From positions 186,001 to 250,000 of the forward strand of contig NZ_JAGFNP010000007.1 in the NCBI RefSeq assembly GCF_017592475.1: DNA of 64,000 bases. The letters are read 5' to 3'. Numbering within the stretch: position 1 is the stretch's first letter; each line of letters opens with the position of its first letter. A program made the translations under genes and the position numbers. Below the pieces are notes generated by a model. It saw only the letters and a program-made list of their open reading frames with translations. It did not search any database and was not told the origin of the DNA. Of the stretch, positions 25,580 to 33,646 are shown in pieces. This stretch comes from Glycomyces niveus. GTDB lineage: Bacteria; Actinomycetota; Actinomycetes; Mycobacteriales; Micromonosporaceae.

Positions 25580-26722
25580 TCACACGGTGTGCGCGAGCGC
25601 GGCTAGCAGCCAGCGCGAAATTGGTGCGTCGGAGAGGTCGCTGAGGTCGGAGATCCAGCGCGTCTCTGCGAGTTCTGGCGAGGCGGTGACCGTCGTTGTC
25701 GGAGCGGTCGCGGTGAGGATGGTCAACGTGTCTCGCTTGGCTTCGAGGGTTGTAGTGACGGTGTTCAGCTCGGTGAGGTCGCCTGGGTTGAGCATGAGTC
25801 CGAGTTCTTCGGCCATCTCTCGGGCGCCGGCTTCGGCGGGGGTCTCGCGGTTGGGGCGGTAGCCGCCTCCGGGCAGACCCCACCGCGTTGGATCTGTGTA
25901 GGAGTGGCGGACTACCAGGAATCGACCGGCGTTGTCGCGCAACAGGACCTTGACTCCGAATGTGCTCGGCTTGCGGACTCGCCACCAGAGTCGGTGGGCG
26001 GGTGCGAGAGCGCGGAGGATGGGTACTGGCAGCCGGATGTGTCTCATGGCTTCAGTGTGACGGTCCGGAAGTGACGGGTCGTCGTAGCGGAACCGGATCA
26101 TTCGGCGTGTGCCTTTGAACGGCTGGCGAGCGTGGACCATGGCGTGGTTGTTCACGACCAGGAGGTCTCCAGCTCGCCACTTGTGCACCAACACGACGGC
26201 CTCGGCAAGCGCTGACTCAACGAGGCTGTACATCTCGTCTTCGGTGAGGTCGGCAGGAAGTTCAGTCACGTTGTTCGTCTCCTGCTTGGAGCGAAATCGG
26301 AGCGTGGGGCCGTGGGCGCCTGCGTTGACGAGCGGGTGTGTCGCATGGTTTGGACGCCACTTCGACTTATACGTGATTCGGACCGAGGCGAAGCTGTTTC
26401 GCTGGGCAAGTAGGGTGCTCGCTGCAGCGCGTCCGTCGTACAGGCAGGTAGACCCGCCTTCGACGGCAGGGGTGAGGCAACCGAGCGCGAAGAAGCGAAG
26501 GGGCTCATCGTCGTCAAGCTGTTCGGTGTGCCGGGGAAGCCATGCTGGATCACCACTGGATACAAGGGCTCGTCGGCCCATCCAGCTGGCACCAAGATGC
26601 TCGGCGAGCGCACTTGCCGCTCCGGTCATAGCCTCGATTTCAGGTTCCGTCCGAAGGAGGGTGTATCCGCGGAAGTGCAGGTCTTCGGCAGGGTCGTCAA
26701 GGGTCGGGGTGAGAGCAAGCAT
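25580..26722 (-). CDS. Fe(II)/2-oxoglutarate dioxygenase (TauD-like) fused to Nudix hydrolase
   Basis: A 380-residue two-domain protein. Residues 1-235 look like a TauD/clavaminate-synthase-type dioxygenase: iron ligands His65 and Glu67 in LPRHTEQLDD, GGSTCLYDG, then GDLLVVNNHAMVHARQPF with the distal His (197) and the 2-oxoglutarate-binding Arg near 207. Residues 255-380 are a Nudix domain with an intact Nudix box from Gly287 to Leu309 (GYRPNRE, then REMAEELGL). A fusion of these two is not a common architecture. The reaction is unknown: oxidation of a small molecule coupled to hydrolysis of a nucleotide-linked substrate is a guess. Ribosome-binding site GAAGGAAGG precedes the ATG; the deaminase gene starts 53 bp further on. 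Confidence 0.8.
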   Translation of the reverse strand: MLALTPTLDDPAEDLHFRGYTLLRTEPEIEAMTGAASALAEHLGASWMGRRALVSSGDPAWLPRHTEQLDDDEPLRFFALGCLTPAVEGGSTCLYDGRAAASTLLAQRNSFASVRITYKSKWRPNHATHPLVNAGAHGPTLRFRSKQETNNVTELPADLTEDEMYSLVESALAEAVVLVHKWRAGDLLVVNNHAMVHARQPFKGTRRMIRFRYDDPSLPDRHTEAMRHIRLPVPILRALAPAHRLWWRVRKPSTFGVKVLLRDNAGRFLVVRHSYTDPTRWGLPGGGYRPNRETPAEAGAREMAEELGLMLNPGDLTELNTVTTTLEAKRDTLTILTATAPTTTVTASPELAETRWISDLSDLSDAPISRWLLAALAHTV

Positions 26723-26750
26723 TGAGCCTTCCTTCTTCTCTTCGTCGAGA

Positions 26751-26792
26751 TGAGGGCCGCTGTTCCCGTCGCTCGGTCGAACAGCGGCCCTC
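26751..26792. terminator. Strong hairpin between two genes of the minus-strand cluster
   Basis: A perfect 14-bp stem GAGGGCCGCTGTTC / GAACAGCGGCCCTC with 14-base loop lies 28 bp upstream of the dioxygenase-Nudix start and downstream of the 94-residue gene. It lacks a U-run on either strand; terminator or leader structure are both possible. Confidence 0.7.
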
Positions 26793-26794
26793 AG

Positions 26795-26818
26795 ACCTCG
26801 CTATGCCCATAGCGAGGT
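26795..26818. promoter_or_regulatory. Perfect 24-bp palindrome
   Basis: ACCTCGCTATG-cc-CATAGCGAGGT is an 11-bp perfect inverted repeat 2 bp from the neighbouring hairpin. Its almost absent spacer suggests a protein-binding site more than a stem-loop; together the two structures fill the leader of the dioxygenase-Nudix gene. Confidence 0.55.
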
Positions 26819-26940
26819 TGCCGAGCGATCCACCAATGACCCTTTCGCTCGGCATGTTGGCCCTCCACAAGCTGTGGACAACGCGGAGGGCGACAGGCGG
26901 GCGGCGCGTGGTCCTGGGGAGACACGCGACGCCCGAGTTC

Positions 26941-27225
26941 TCATGTAGTTCCCGAGGTGGCGGGACCGTCGTGGAGTGCGGCCACCGCCGATGTGATTCG
27001 GTCCCGCAGCTCGGGCTGACCGATGGCGTATCCACCGATCCAGAACGGCTGCGCGCCGTAGTCGAGTCCTCGGGTCATCACGGTGAACGGCTTCTCGGTC
27101 AGCTTGGTGACCTTGAGGTGTGGGCCGCCCATGTCGTTCCGGTACTCGGCGAGCTCATACTTCTGGCCCTCAACCTCGAAGCCTCTCGGATTGATCGCCC
27201 TTGGCGTTGGTCGCATGTCGGTCAC
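26941..27225 (-). CDS. Small hypothetical protein of the XRE-divergent operon
   Basis: A 94-residue basic-to-neutral protein, no family recognised. It shows a beta-rich core: YELAEYRNDMGGPHLKVTKL then PFTVMTRGLDYGAQPFWIGGYA. Its ATG overlaps the stop of the upstream 99-residue gene by 4 bp, so both come from one transcript starting in the operator region at 27.6 kb. Possibly a partner in modifying or binding the same substrate as the dioxygenase; that is inference. Confidence 0.65.
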   Translation of the reverse strand: MTDMRPTPRAINPRGFEVEGQKYELAEYRNDMGGPHLKVTKLTEKPFTVMTRGLDYGAQPFWIGGYAIGQPELRDRITSAVAALHDGPATSGTT

Positions 27226-27521
27226 CCTTCGCAGACTCGGACCGAGGCGTGCGGTTCAGCGGTTCGAGAGACGTACGCGCGGTACGCGCGTTCTTCGAAG
27301 TCGTCGCGCCACTGCGCGGGGTAGTCGCGCCATGGCTGGCCCCAGTTCGCTTTCATGTCACCGGAGTTGAGACCTGAGACCACGAGCGCCAGTACGCTGT
27401 GGTCCCCAGCCGGATATACCCGCATGGCTTCGGGTGCGTGTGCGCTCGATGCGCACACGTCGAACGTTGCTCCGTCCTGTACGAAGGACCCGCGTTTCAC
27501 TTCGGCTGTCGGTGCTGTCAT
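27222..27521 (-). CDS. Small hypothetical protein, first gene of the XRE-divergent operon
   Basis: A 99-residue protein without recognised family. Two Cys (FDVCASSAH and VRVCEG) and a Trp-rich middle (KANWGQPWRDYPAQWRDDFEERAY) stand out. It starts 139 bp from the divergent XRE gene; the gap holds two palindromes likely to bind the regulator. It leads into the 94-residue gene by an ATGA overlap. Confidence 0.65.
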   Translation of the reverse strand: MTAPTAEVKRGSFVQDGATFDVCASSAHAPEAMRVYPAGDHSVLALVVSGLNSGDMKANWGQPWRDYPAQWRDDFEERAYRAYVSRTAEPHASVRVCEG

Positions 27522-27602
27522 CGCCGTTCCCCTTCGAGCGATCGTGAATGCCGTTCTCTACTGCGGGGGTGCAGAGGTTGTCTCCCTTGATGGTTCCCCT
27601 GT

Positions 27603-27616
27603 GAAACGGCCGTTTC
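27603..27616. promoter_or_regulatory. Operator-like palindrome 1
   Basis: GAAACGGCCGTTTC is a perfect 14-bp palindrome in the divergent promoter region of the XRE gene and the 99-residue gene, 13 bp from the second palindrome. Confidence 0.55.
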
Positions 27617-27628
27617 CATCCCTGGACA

Positions 27629-27649
27629 GGTATCTCACGATGAGATACC
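27629..27649. promoter_or_regulatory. Operator-like palindrome 2
   Basis: GGTATCTCA-cga-TGAGATACC is a perfect 9-bp inverted repeat ending 11 bp before the XRE start codon. Its position suggests autoregulation by the XRE protein, which would occlude its own transcription or translation start. Confidence 0.65.
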
Positions 27650-27660
27650 GTGTGGGTGCT

Positions 27661-28512
27661 ATGCCTGGGGACATGTATGAACCGATTCGCATACCCGACG
27701 CGGTATGGGACAAGGATGATGTCCAGAAAGCGCTCACGAGCCGAGACATAGCTAAGCTCTTCAAGGTCGCTCAGCAGTGGGTCGGTTCGAGCCAGTCTCG
27801 TATCGGAATTGCCATCGGCATGCCTCAAGGGCGCGTCAGCGAGATCATCCATGGTCACCGTGAAGTGACCAGTATCGAAGTGCTGCAGCGGATCGCAGAT
27901 GGCCTCAACATGCCGAGCCGAGCGCGGTTGCGTCTTGGCCTCGCTCCGCGACTTGAGGATTCCATCGAATCCATGTCGCAGCTTGACCGAGTCGGCATCA
28001 CCCAGATTTTCGCGTCGCAAGGTGAAGCCGCCGAGGAGATCACAGCTCGCGCCAGGGACGCGAAGCGGATCGATCTGCTCGTTGTCCGTGCGCTCGGGTT
28101 GATCGGGCTCAACGAGTCGCTGCTTCGACCGGCAGTGACCGCAGAACGCCGGGAACCGCTCCGGCTGCGTGTCCTGCTGCTCGACCCCGATTGTGAGGCC
28201 GCGGGCATTCGAGCGCGAGAGATCCGTGAGTCGCCCGCGTCGTTTTGCGCGGGCATCAACCTGTCGATCGCTCGACTCGAAGAACTCACGGGACGACCGA
28301 ACGTCGACGTGTCGGTGAGAAAGTACAGCGCACTTCCCGTCTGGCGCTGCATCCGGCTGGACGACGTGCTGTACCTGTCGATGTTCCACCCGTCGTCGGA
28401 AGGCCATCAGTCGAGCGTGTACAAGCTGGTAGCGGCTCAGTACAACCTGCTGTGGACGGGTTTCGAGCGGCAGTTCGACGAAGTGTGGCAGTCCTCGGCT
28501 GTCGTGATCTAG
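27661..28512 (+). CDS. XRE-family regulator with C-terminal sensor domain
   Basis: A 283-residue regulator from ATG 27661 (MPGDMYEP; an internal ATG at 27673 is also possible). The helix-turn-helix lies at about residues 30-75: SRDIAKLFKVAQQWVG, then IGIAIGMPQGRVSEIIHGHR, with recognition helix PQGRVSEI. A 180-residue C-terminal domain follows, with RIDLLVVRALGLIGLNESLL, LRLRVLLLDPDCEAAG and LDDVLYLSMFHPSSEG, similar to DUF5919-type ligand domains, some of which look like inactive phospholipase-D folds. It diverges from the two small genes and is followed 14 bp later by a CYTH gene, probably on one transcript. Likely controls this cargo module. Confidence 0.8.
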   Translation: MPGDMYEPIRIPDAVWDKDDVQKALTSRDIAKLFKVAQQWVGSSQSRIGIAIGMPQGRVSEIIHGHREVTSIEVLQRIADGLNMPSRARLRLGLAPRLEDSIESMSQLDRVGITQIFASQGEAAEEITARARDAKRIDLLVVRALGLIGLNESLLRPAVTAERREPLRLRVLLLDPDCEAAGIRAREIRESPASFCAGINLSIARLEELTGRPNVDVSVRKYSALPVWRCIRLDDVLYLSMFHPSSEGHQSSVYKLVAAQYNLLWTGFERQFDEVWQSSAVVI

Positions 28513-28526
28513 CGAAGGGAGCCCTC

Positions 28527-29078
28527 GTGATTGAGGCGGAACTCAAAGCGCGTGTCAAAGACGTTGCTTCGGTCAAGGGCTGGTTGGGCCGCCAAGCGAC
28601 CCCGGAAGATGCCACCTACCAGGACATCTATTACGACAAGGGCGACGAGCTGACGCGTAGCGACCGGGAGCTCCGCGTCCGAACTGTCAGCACCGCAAAT
28701 GCTCAGCGCTCGATATTGACCTACAAGCAGGCGCGTGTTGACGAGGAAAGCGGTTCGAAGCCTGAGCATGAAACCGAGGTCATTGTTCCGGACGCTGTAG
28801 CGAGTTTGCTACTCGACATCGGGTTTTCGGAGTACGTCCGCCTGACCAAGCACTGCCAGAACTACTCGTTCGAGTTCGCCGGCTACGACATCCTTGCCAC
28901 ACTTGTCCACGTGCCCGAGCTCGACGGGGCGTTTCTTGAAGTAGAGACCCTTGTCGGTGACGAACAGCTCGACGCCGCGCTCGAAGCGCTGAAGGGCTTG
29001 CTCAGGGAATTGGGGCTTGAGAACGAGCTCGAAACCGGTACTTATACGGACGCAGTCCTCGAAGCACGGTCACGCTAG
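28527..29078 (+). CDS. CYTH-domain protein (class IV adenylate cyclase / triphosphatase-like)
   Basis: A 183-residue CYTH protein from GTG 28527 with GAAGGGAG upstream. The defining ExExK motif is EAELK at residues 3-7. Downstream strands carry the charged tunnel residues: ELRVRTV, SILTYKQAR, HETEVIV, RLTKHCQNY and FLEVETLV. CYTH enzymes bind triphosphorylated substrates (CyaB, thiamine or inorganic triphosphatases); which substrate is used here cannot be read. Adjacent to an XRE regulator and, across the operator, to a dioxygenase-Nudix gene, it suggests handling of a phosphorylated small molecule or nucleotide. Confidence 0.85.
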   Translation: MIEAELKARVKDVASVKGWLGRQATPEDATYQDIYYDKGDELTRSDRELRVRTVSTANAQRSILTYKQARVDEESGSKPEHETEVIVPDAVASLLLDIGFSEYVRLTKHCQNYSFEFAGYDILATLVHVPELDGAFLEVETLVGDEQLDAALEALKGLLRELGLENELETGTYTDAVLEARSR

Positions 29079-29125
29079 ATCTGGCGAATGTCCCGTAATA
29101 CCCGGAGGGTCCGCAGTGCCTGCGG

Positions 29126-29326
29126 TCAGCACCGGATCTCTCGCGGGTCGTCTGGGTCCCAGCTGTTCTCCGGCGCGATCTTGCATGCGCCGTAGTCCTC
29201 CCAGAACCATTCCTTGGGAAGGGTCAGGCGGAGCACACATCCGAGAACGAGCAGACCGATAAGCACGGCGCAGATGATCATCACCCAGCGAGCGATTCGC
29301 TGGGTCGATTTCCTCGCAGGGGTCAC
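29126..29326 (-). CDS. Small single-pass membrane protein, hypothetical
   Basis: About 66 residues from a GTG at 29326. One transmembrane helix (WVMIICAVLIGLLVLGCVL) follows a basic head; a short extracytoplasmic tail ends with two Cys (YGACKI and REIRC). No ribosome-binding site is evident and the start is uncertain, but the protein-like pattern and basic-in topology support a real gene. It converges on the CYTH gene. Confidence 0.4.
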   Translation of the reverse strand: MTPARKSTQRIARWVMIICAVLIGLLVLGCVLRLTLPKEWFWEDYGACKIAPENSWDPDDPREIRC

Positions 29327-29417
29327 GAGGGCGACGATAACGCGGTTGCCGCTCCGACGCAGCGGCGAGTGGTTTGCGAGCCGACTGCCCCGCACAACCC
29401 CGCACGACAGGGCCAGC

Positions 29418-29561
29418 GTGACAGCTTGTGACAGGCCGTAGCTCCACGTGACCGCTGACGGAGCCAGCGCGTTCCGATGCTGTGCTGAGCTGCGGTTCTC
29501 GCTGTCACAGCCGAGTCTGTGCGGGTGCCTGTGAGGATCTTGTGCGGTCACAAGCTGTCAC
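29418..29561. repeat. 15-bp inverted repeat pair with TGTCAC-rich core
   Basis: GTGACAGCTTGTGAC (29418-29432) and its exact complement GTCACAAGCTGTCAC (29547-29561) flank about 114 bp that hold a further CTGTCACAG. The 450-bp stretch 29327-29779 has no convincing gene. The arrangement recalls a regulatory, transfer or replication site, or ends of a small non-autonomous element. Confidence 0.6.
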
Positions 29562-29779
29562 AACCCCTTGACGGTGACCCCCGGCACGAGCGTTCATGGA
29601 GTGGTCGGCGAACAGGCGCTGGCGGGCCGCGGGGCAGTGCATGTCGCGGCTGGCAACTTGGAGGTACAGCGCATGGAAGCACGGGTTCGCTTCGCGCGAT
29701 TTCATCCGACTCCGACTCGCTGAGCGGGCTCGGAGTCGGTGAATCGGGTTGGCTCGTGAGCCGGTCGGGTCTGTGCCTG

Positions 29780-30666
29780 CCTAAAGGCTGTCCCGTTATT
29801 GGTTCTGGGAGTTGCTGATCGTCGTGTTGGCCGTGGCTGTCTGGAGCCGTTCAGGCGGCGCGGGCGAGGTTGTGGAGGCGTGCGATGCCGAGCATTGCTT
29901 CGGTGACACCGTCGCCGCGGAGCCGGCAGTCGCGCAGGATCTTCCAGGTCTTCATCCGGGCGAATGCGTGCTCGACACGAGCGCGGACCTGCCGGTGTGA
30001 GGCGTTGTGCTCGGCTTTCCATGCGGCCAGGTCCTCGCCGGGGCGGCGTCGGTGCGGGATGATCGCGGAAGTCGCGATGTAGCCGCCGTCGCCGATCACC
30101 GTCGCGTTGCGGACCGCGTGCTCGGCGCCGGACTCGCCGAAGGCCTTGCAGTCGTTGCGGTTGCCCGGCAACGGTGTGCCGACGACGACCACGAGCTGGG
30201 TGTCGGCATCGATGACCACCTGGTGGTTGGTGGAGTAGCGGTAGTTCTTGCTCGGTGCGGCGATAGAACGGTCACGGGTGGGGACGAGGGTGCCGTCAAC
30301 GATCAGCACCGTGCCAGGGGCGAAGCGCTTGCGCGGGCGCAGGGCCAGCTTCGGCCCGAGGTCGTCGATGATGCGGTCGGCCGCGGACTTCGAGACGCCG
30401 AACAGCGGCGCGAGCTGGCGCAAGGTGAGGTTGGTCCGCCAGTATGCGGCGACCAGTAGGACCCGGTCGGCCAGTGGCAGGCTCCACGGCCGTCCCCGGC
30501 GGACAGCGTCGGCGCCCTCGCGTTCGAGCTGGCGCACGAGGCGGGAGAACACCCTGGGCCGCAGCCCTGAGAACGGCTCGATCCAACACTCCTCAGCCGC
30601 TGTCACCACACCCACCCGGGCATCCTAAACCCCTGCAGCACAAGCAATAACGGGACAGCCTTTAGG
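29780..30666. mobile_element. IS5-family insertion sequence, intact
   Basis: About 887 bp bounded by perfect 22-bp terminal inverted repeats (CCTAAAGGCTGTCCCGTTAT and its complement at 30645-30666), enclosing one transposase gene on the minus strand. The outermost TA of each end may be the target duplication. The ends and gene are undamaged, so this is a recent and possibly active insertion within the larger element. Confidence 0.92.
29851..30615 (-). CDS. IS5-family transposase
   Basis: A 254-residue DDE transposase in one uninterrupted frame. An N-terminal helix-turn-helix, RQLAPLFGVSKSAADRIID, precedes the catalytic domain: first Asp in VLIVDGTLVP, second Asp in TVIGDGGYIA, and Glu in RQVRARVEHAFARMK. 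The Y-x2-N-x-Q block (YRYSTNHQVVIDADT) is also seen. It is of the DDE_Tnp_4 type. It sits between the perfect ends with 71 bp to the left end and 51 bp to the right. Confidence 0.93.
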   Translation of the reverse strand: MGVVTAAEECWIEPFSGLRPRVFSRLVRQLEREGADAVRRGRPWSLPLADRVLLVAAYWRTNLTLRQLAPLFGVSKSAADRIIDDLGPKLALRPRKRFAPGTVLIVDGTLVPTRDRSIAAPSKNYRYSTNHQVVIDADTQLVVVVGTPLPGNRNDCKAFGESGAEHAVRNATVIGDGGYIATSAIIPHRRRPGEDLAAWKAEHNASHRQVRARVEHAFARMKTWKILRDCRLRGDGVTEAMLGIARLHNLARAA

Positions 30667-30841
30667 TGCAATAGCGAGCTTCAGTCATAACAATTTGATG
30701 AACGAGGGCTTTCGGGGCGCGGAAAACTGGCCTCTGGCTGCCTATACATATGGGGCTTGTTTTCCAGGCACCGAACCGATCGCCCATCGGCCCGTACCCG
30801 TCCTCAAACGACGGGCGCGGATTCTTCCGGCAGCAGGTTCA

Positions 30842-30952
30842 GTTACCGGTCTGCCGAGGGAAGGTTATCGGGGGTTATCGGTTACTGGCTATTCTGGTAA
30901 CCGGGTTTGAGCTGGATGGTTATCGGGGCGCTTGACAGTAACCGCAGTAACG
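30842..30952. repeat. Iteron-like GGTTATCGG / GTTAC repeats upstream of the transfer genes
   Basis: Three copies of GGTTATCGG (30863, 30873, 30918) mix with GTTACCGG, GTTACTGG, GGTAACCGG, AGTAACCG and AGTAACG within 110 bp. The array lies in the 553-bp non-coding stretch 30667-31219 between the IS and the coupling-protein gene. Such arrays serve as operators of transfer genes or as replication/transfer origins. No other feature is seen in that stretch. Confidence 0.6.
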
Positions 30953-31219
30953 AGCTCAACTGGAAGGCCATCAACTTCACAGATGGCGTGAGTTTCTCAC
31001 GGCCCCGGCGCGCTCGACGCGGCGCTAGCGGTGCCGTTCCTCCCGAACCTTGCCAGGCGCTCTCGAGTGTTCCTCGATCGACGTCTCTTGGCTCCAATAG
31101 TTTCCAACTGCATATCGGTGACAGTCGCTGACCTATAGCGGCTGCCATGTCACGAGTTGCCGGTTCAGAGGACCCGGTGACTGTCATTCAGTGTGCTCAT
31201 TCAACAAATGGAGGTTTTC

Positions 31220-33646
31220 ATGCACACGTTCTCGAATTCGAATATACCCGCGCTCATGGAGGGCGGGCCGTGGGGACTGCTCACGCATTTGTGGCATTCC
31301 CCGCAAGTCCGCATGCTCGCTGCGGTGCTCCTGGTGGGGCTCGGCGTGGTGCTGGCCGTGCAAGTCCTGCGGCGCGTTCTGCACGGCCGCGAGCAGGCCC
31401 GCTGGCAGGCCGGGTCGCATTACGTCGAGATCGCCGCGCCCGGCGTGGTACCGGAGTCGGGAGGGGAGGTGTTCTGGGATCACCTCGGTTCGATCGCCCG
31501 GCCTGCCTGGCGGCGGTACTGGTACGGCCAGCCGTGGGTGCTGTGGGAGATGCGGGTCGAACGCCGACGTCTGACGGTGCGGGTGTGGGTGCCCTCGTGC
31601 ATCGACACCGCGCTCATCGAGGGCGCGGTCGAGGCTGCCTGGCCCGGCGCTTCCACGACCGTCATAGAGGCTGAGTCGCCGCTGCGGATGCAGCCGCTCG
31701 TCAAAGGCGGCAGGCTCGCCTGGGCTCGGAGTGTTGATGTGCCGGTGGCGCCTGGACCCGCGGGGTTCGATGTGATGCGGTTCCTGCTGCACGACATCGG
31801 TGATCTCGACGTCGACACGTGTCTGGTGGTGCAGGTCGGAGTCTGTCCGGCGAGCCGTCGCCAAATGTCGCGGATGTCGAAGGCGGCCTGGTCGAACGGT
31901 GGGGGCGGGGGCTCCTCATTCATGAAGAGCCTTGTCAACGAGGCGCTCGACGTCGTGCACCCGGCCTCGTCACCGAGTTCGGGAACACGCAGGCCGATAC
32001 CGGAGACGGCCTGGGTCTCGCACAAGCGCAAGCTCCTGCAGGAACGGGTGTCCAAGGGGAGCTTGTGGTCAGGCTCGGCCCGATGGGCCATCTCCATGCC
32101 GGAGGGGCAGGGGGCCCGGCTGAAGGCCATCAATACCCAGGTCGGCGCCTCGGTCTACTCACTCGCCGGGTCCAATGGTGTCTACCGGCGCGGGCTGCTC
32201 CGGCCCGAGCGGCTGGTCAACACGTGGGCGCTCGGGGCGACGGTCACGTTGAACACGCCCGAGATCGCCACGCTGGCGCATTTGCCGTTCGACGAGACGG
32301 TGCCGGTCTTGGAGCGTGCCAGGGCGCGCAGGGTGCGCCCGGTCGAGGTAGTGCGGTCGGGTGGCCGGAACGTCACGCCGCTCGGACGGTCCGCTCAGGG
32401 CGGCCGGAAGGTCGGACTGGCCGCTGCCGATGCCCGCCAGCATGTGCACATCCTCGGCGCTACCGGCACCGGAAAGTCCACGCTGCAGCAGAACATGATC
32501 CTCGCTGACATCAAGAACCGGAAGGGGCTCATGGTCATCGACCCGAAGGGCGATCTGATCAACGACCTGCTCGACCGGCTCGATCCCGAGACAGTCAAGG
32601 GCCGTTTGATGTTGATCGACCCGTCGGAGCCGGACGGGCATGGATTCTTGCCGCTGTCGGGACCGAACAGCGAGATCGCGGTCGATCACATGGTTGGGAT
32701 CTGCAACAAGCTGTGGGAGCGGCACTGGGGGCCTCGCGCGGACTACATCCTGCGCAACGGTCTGCGGACCGTCCTCACCGCGGGTCTGGACCTGGTGGAC
32801 CTGCCCGGTCTGATGATGAAACGCGACTACTGGCGGGAAGTCGTCAAACGCCTCGACCCAGGCGATGAGCAAATGCTCGGGTTCTGGGTCTGGTGGGAGG
32901 ACATGGACAAGACCAGTCGCTACCAGGCAATCGGGCCGATCCTCTCGCGTTTCGACGCGCTGTTCGGCAACGAGTTCATGCGCGCCACCTTCGGAAAGCC
33001 GACGAAGCCGGTCGACATCGGCGAGGTGCTCGACTCCGGCGGGATCGTGTTCGCCCGCCTGCCGAAGGGTGAGATGCCCGAGTCGGCAGTGCCGCTGATG
33101 GGGTCGGTGCTGGTCGCGAAGGCGTGGCAGACGGCCATGCGCCGCTCCGAGCTTCCGGACCGGAAGCGACCGGAGACGGTGCTGTACATCGATGAGGCGC
33201 ACAACTTCCTCAACCTGCCCTATGCGATCGAGGACCTGCTCGCTGAGGCACGCGGGCTGCACATGGGGCTGGTACTCGCGCATCAGCATCTGGGGCAGTT
33301 GGGCCGCGAGCTGGCGGACGGGATCTCGGCGAACGCGCGGAACAAGGTGTTCTTCAACGCCAGCCCCGAAGACGCGCACCGGCTTCAGCGGCACACGCTG
33401 CCCGAACTCGGGGAAGAGGACCTCGCTCGGATGGGCGCCTGGGAGGCGGGCTGCCGTCTGATCGTGGACGGTGTCGCGACTCCGGCGTTCACGCTCCGGA
33501 CCGACCCGCCTGCGCCGATCGTCGGCAAGGCTGAGGAGATCCGTGCCGAGGCCACCGGGAGGCAGCCTAGGAAGAAGACGGATCAACTTAAGAAGATCCT
33601 GCGGCAGCGCCAGGCCGACGAGGAAAGGTTCGGTGAGGCCGCTTGA
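31220..33646 (+). CDS. VirD4/TraD-type conjugative coupling ATPase
   Basis: An 808-residue type IV secretion coupling protein. Residues 34-54 form a membrane helix (MLAAVLLVGLGVVLAVQVL). The hexameric ATPase domain shows Walker A GATGTGKST (about 412-420), MVIDPKGDLI, and Walker B VLYIDEAHNF (about 653-662), then a LVLAHQHLGQL sensor motif. Such proteins bring the relaxase-bound DNA to the transfer channel. The ATG at 31220 follows GGAGG by 5 bp. The gene overlaps the replication-relaxation gene by 4 bp. No VirB4 or other channel gene is in the window, so transfer probably borrows another element's channel. Confidence 0.85.
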   Translation: MHTFSNSNIPALMEGGPWGLLTHLWHSPQVRMLAAVLLVGLGVVLAVQVLRRVLHGREQARWQAGSHYVEIAAPGVVPESGGEVFWDHLGSIARPAWRRYWYGQPWVLWEMRVERRRLTVRVWVPSCIDTALIEGAVEAAWPGASTTVIEAESPLRMQPLVKGGRLAWARSVDVPVAPGPAGFDVMRFLLHDIGDLDVDTCLVVQVGVCPASRRQMSRMSKAAWSNGGGGGSSFMKSLVNEALDVVHPASSPSSGTRRPIPETAWVSHKRKLLQERVSKGSLWSGSARWAISMPEGQGARLKAINTQVGASVYSLAGSNGVYRRGLLRPERLVNTWALGATVTLNTPEIATLAHLPFDETVPVLERARARRVRPVEVVRSGGRNVTPLGRSAQGGRKVGLAAADARQHVHILGATGTGKSTLQQNMILADIKNRKGLMVIDPKGDLINDLLDRLDPETVKGRLMLIDPSEPDGHGFLPLSGPNSEIAVDHMVGICNKLWERHWGPRADYILRNGLRTVLTAGLDLVDLPGLMMKRDYWREVVKRLDPGDEQMLGFWVWWEDMDKTSRYQAIGPILSRFDALFGNEFMRATFGKPTKPVDIGEVLDSGGIVFARLPKGEMPESAVPLMGSVLVAKAWQTAMRRSELPDRKRPETVLYIDEAHNFLNLPYAIEDLLAEARGLHMGLVLAHQHLGQLGRELADGISANARNKVFFNASPEDAHRLQRHTLPELGEEDLARMGAWEAGCRLIVDGVATPAFTLRTDPPAPIVGKAEEIRAEATGRQPRKKTDQLKKILRQRQADEERFGEAA

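Noticed and set aside
27661..29078. XRE regulator plus CYTH protein as a toxin-antitoxin pair
   Set aside because: Both proteins are too large for a typical pair, the CYTH motif is enzymatic, and operators plus a divergent operon point to a regulated module.
29327..29551. Upstream extension of the small membrane protein to 141 residues
   Set aside because: The extra N terminus crosses the inverted-repeat region and is Ser/Arg-rich noise.
31193..31219. Upstream start for the coupling protein
   Set aside because: The ATG at 31220 has a GGAGG site at the right distance; the longer form would put that site inside the gene.
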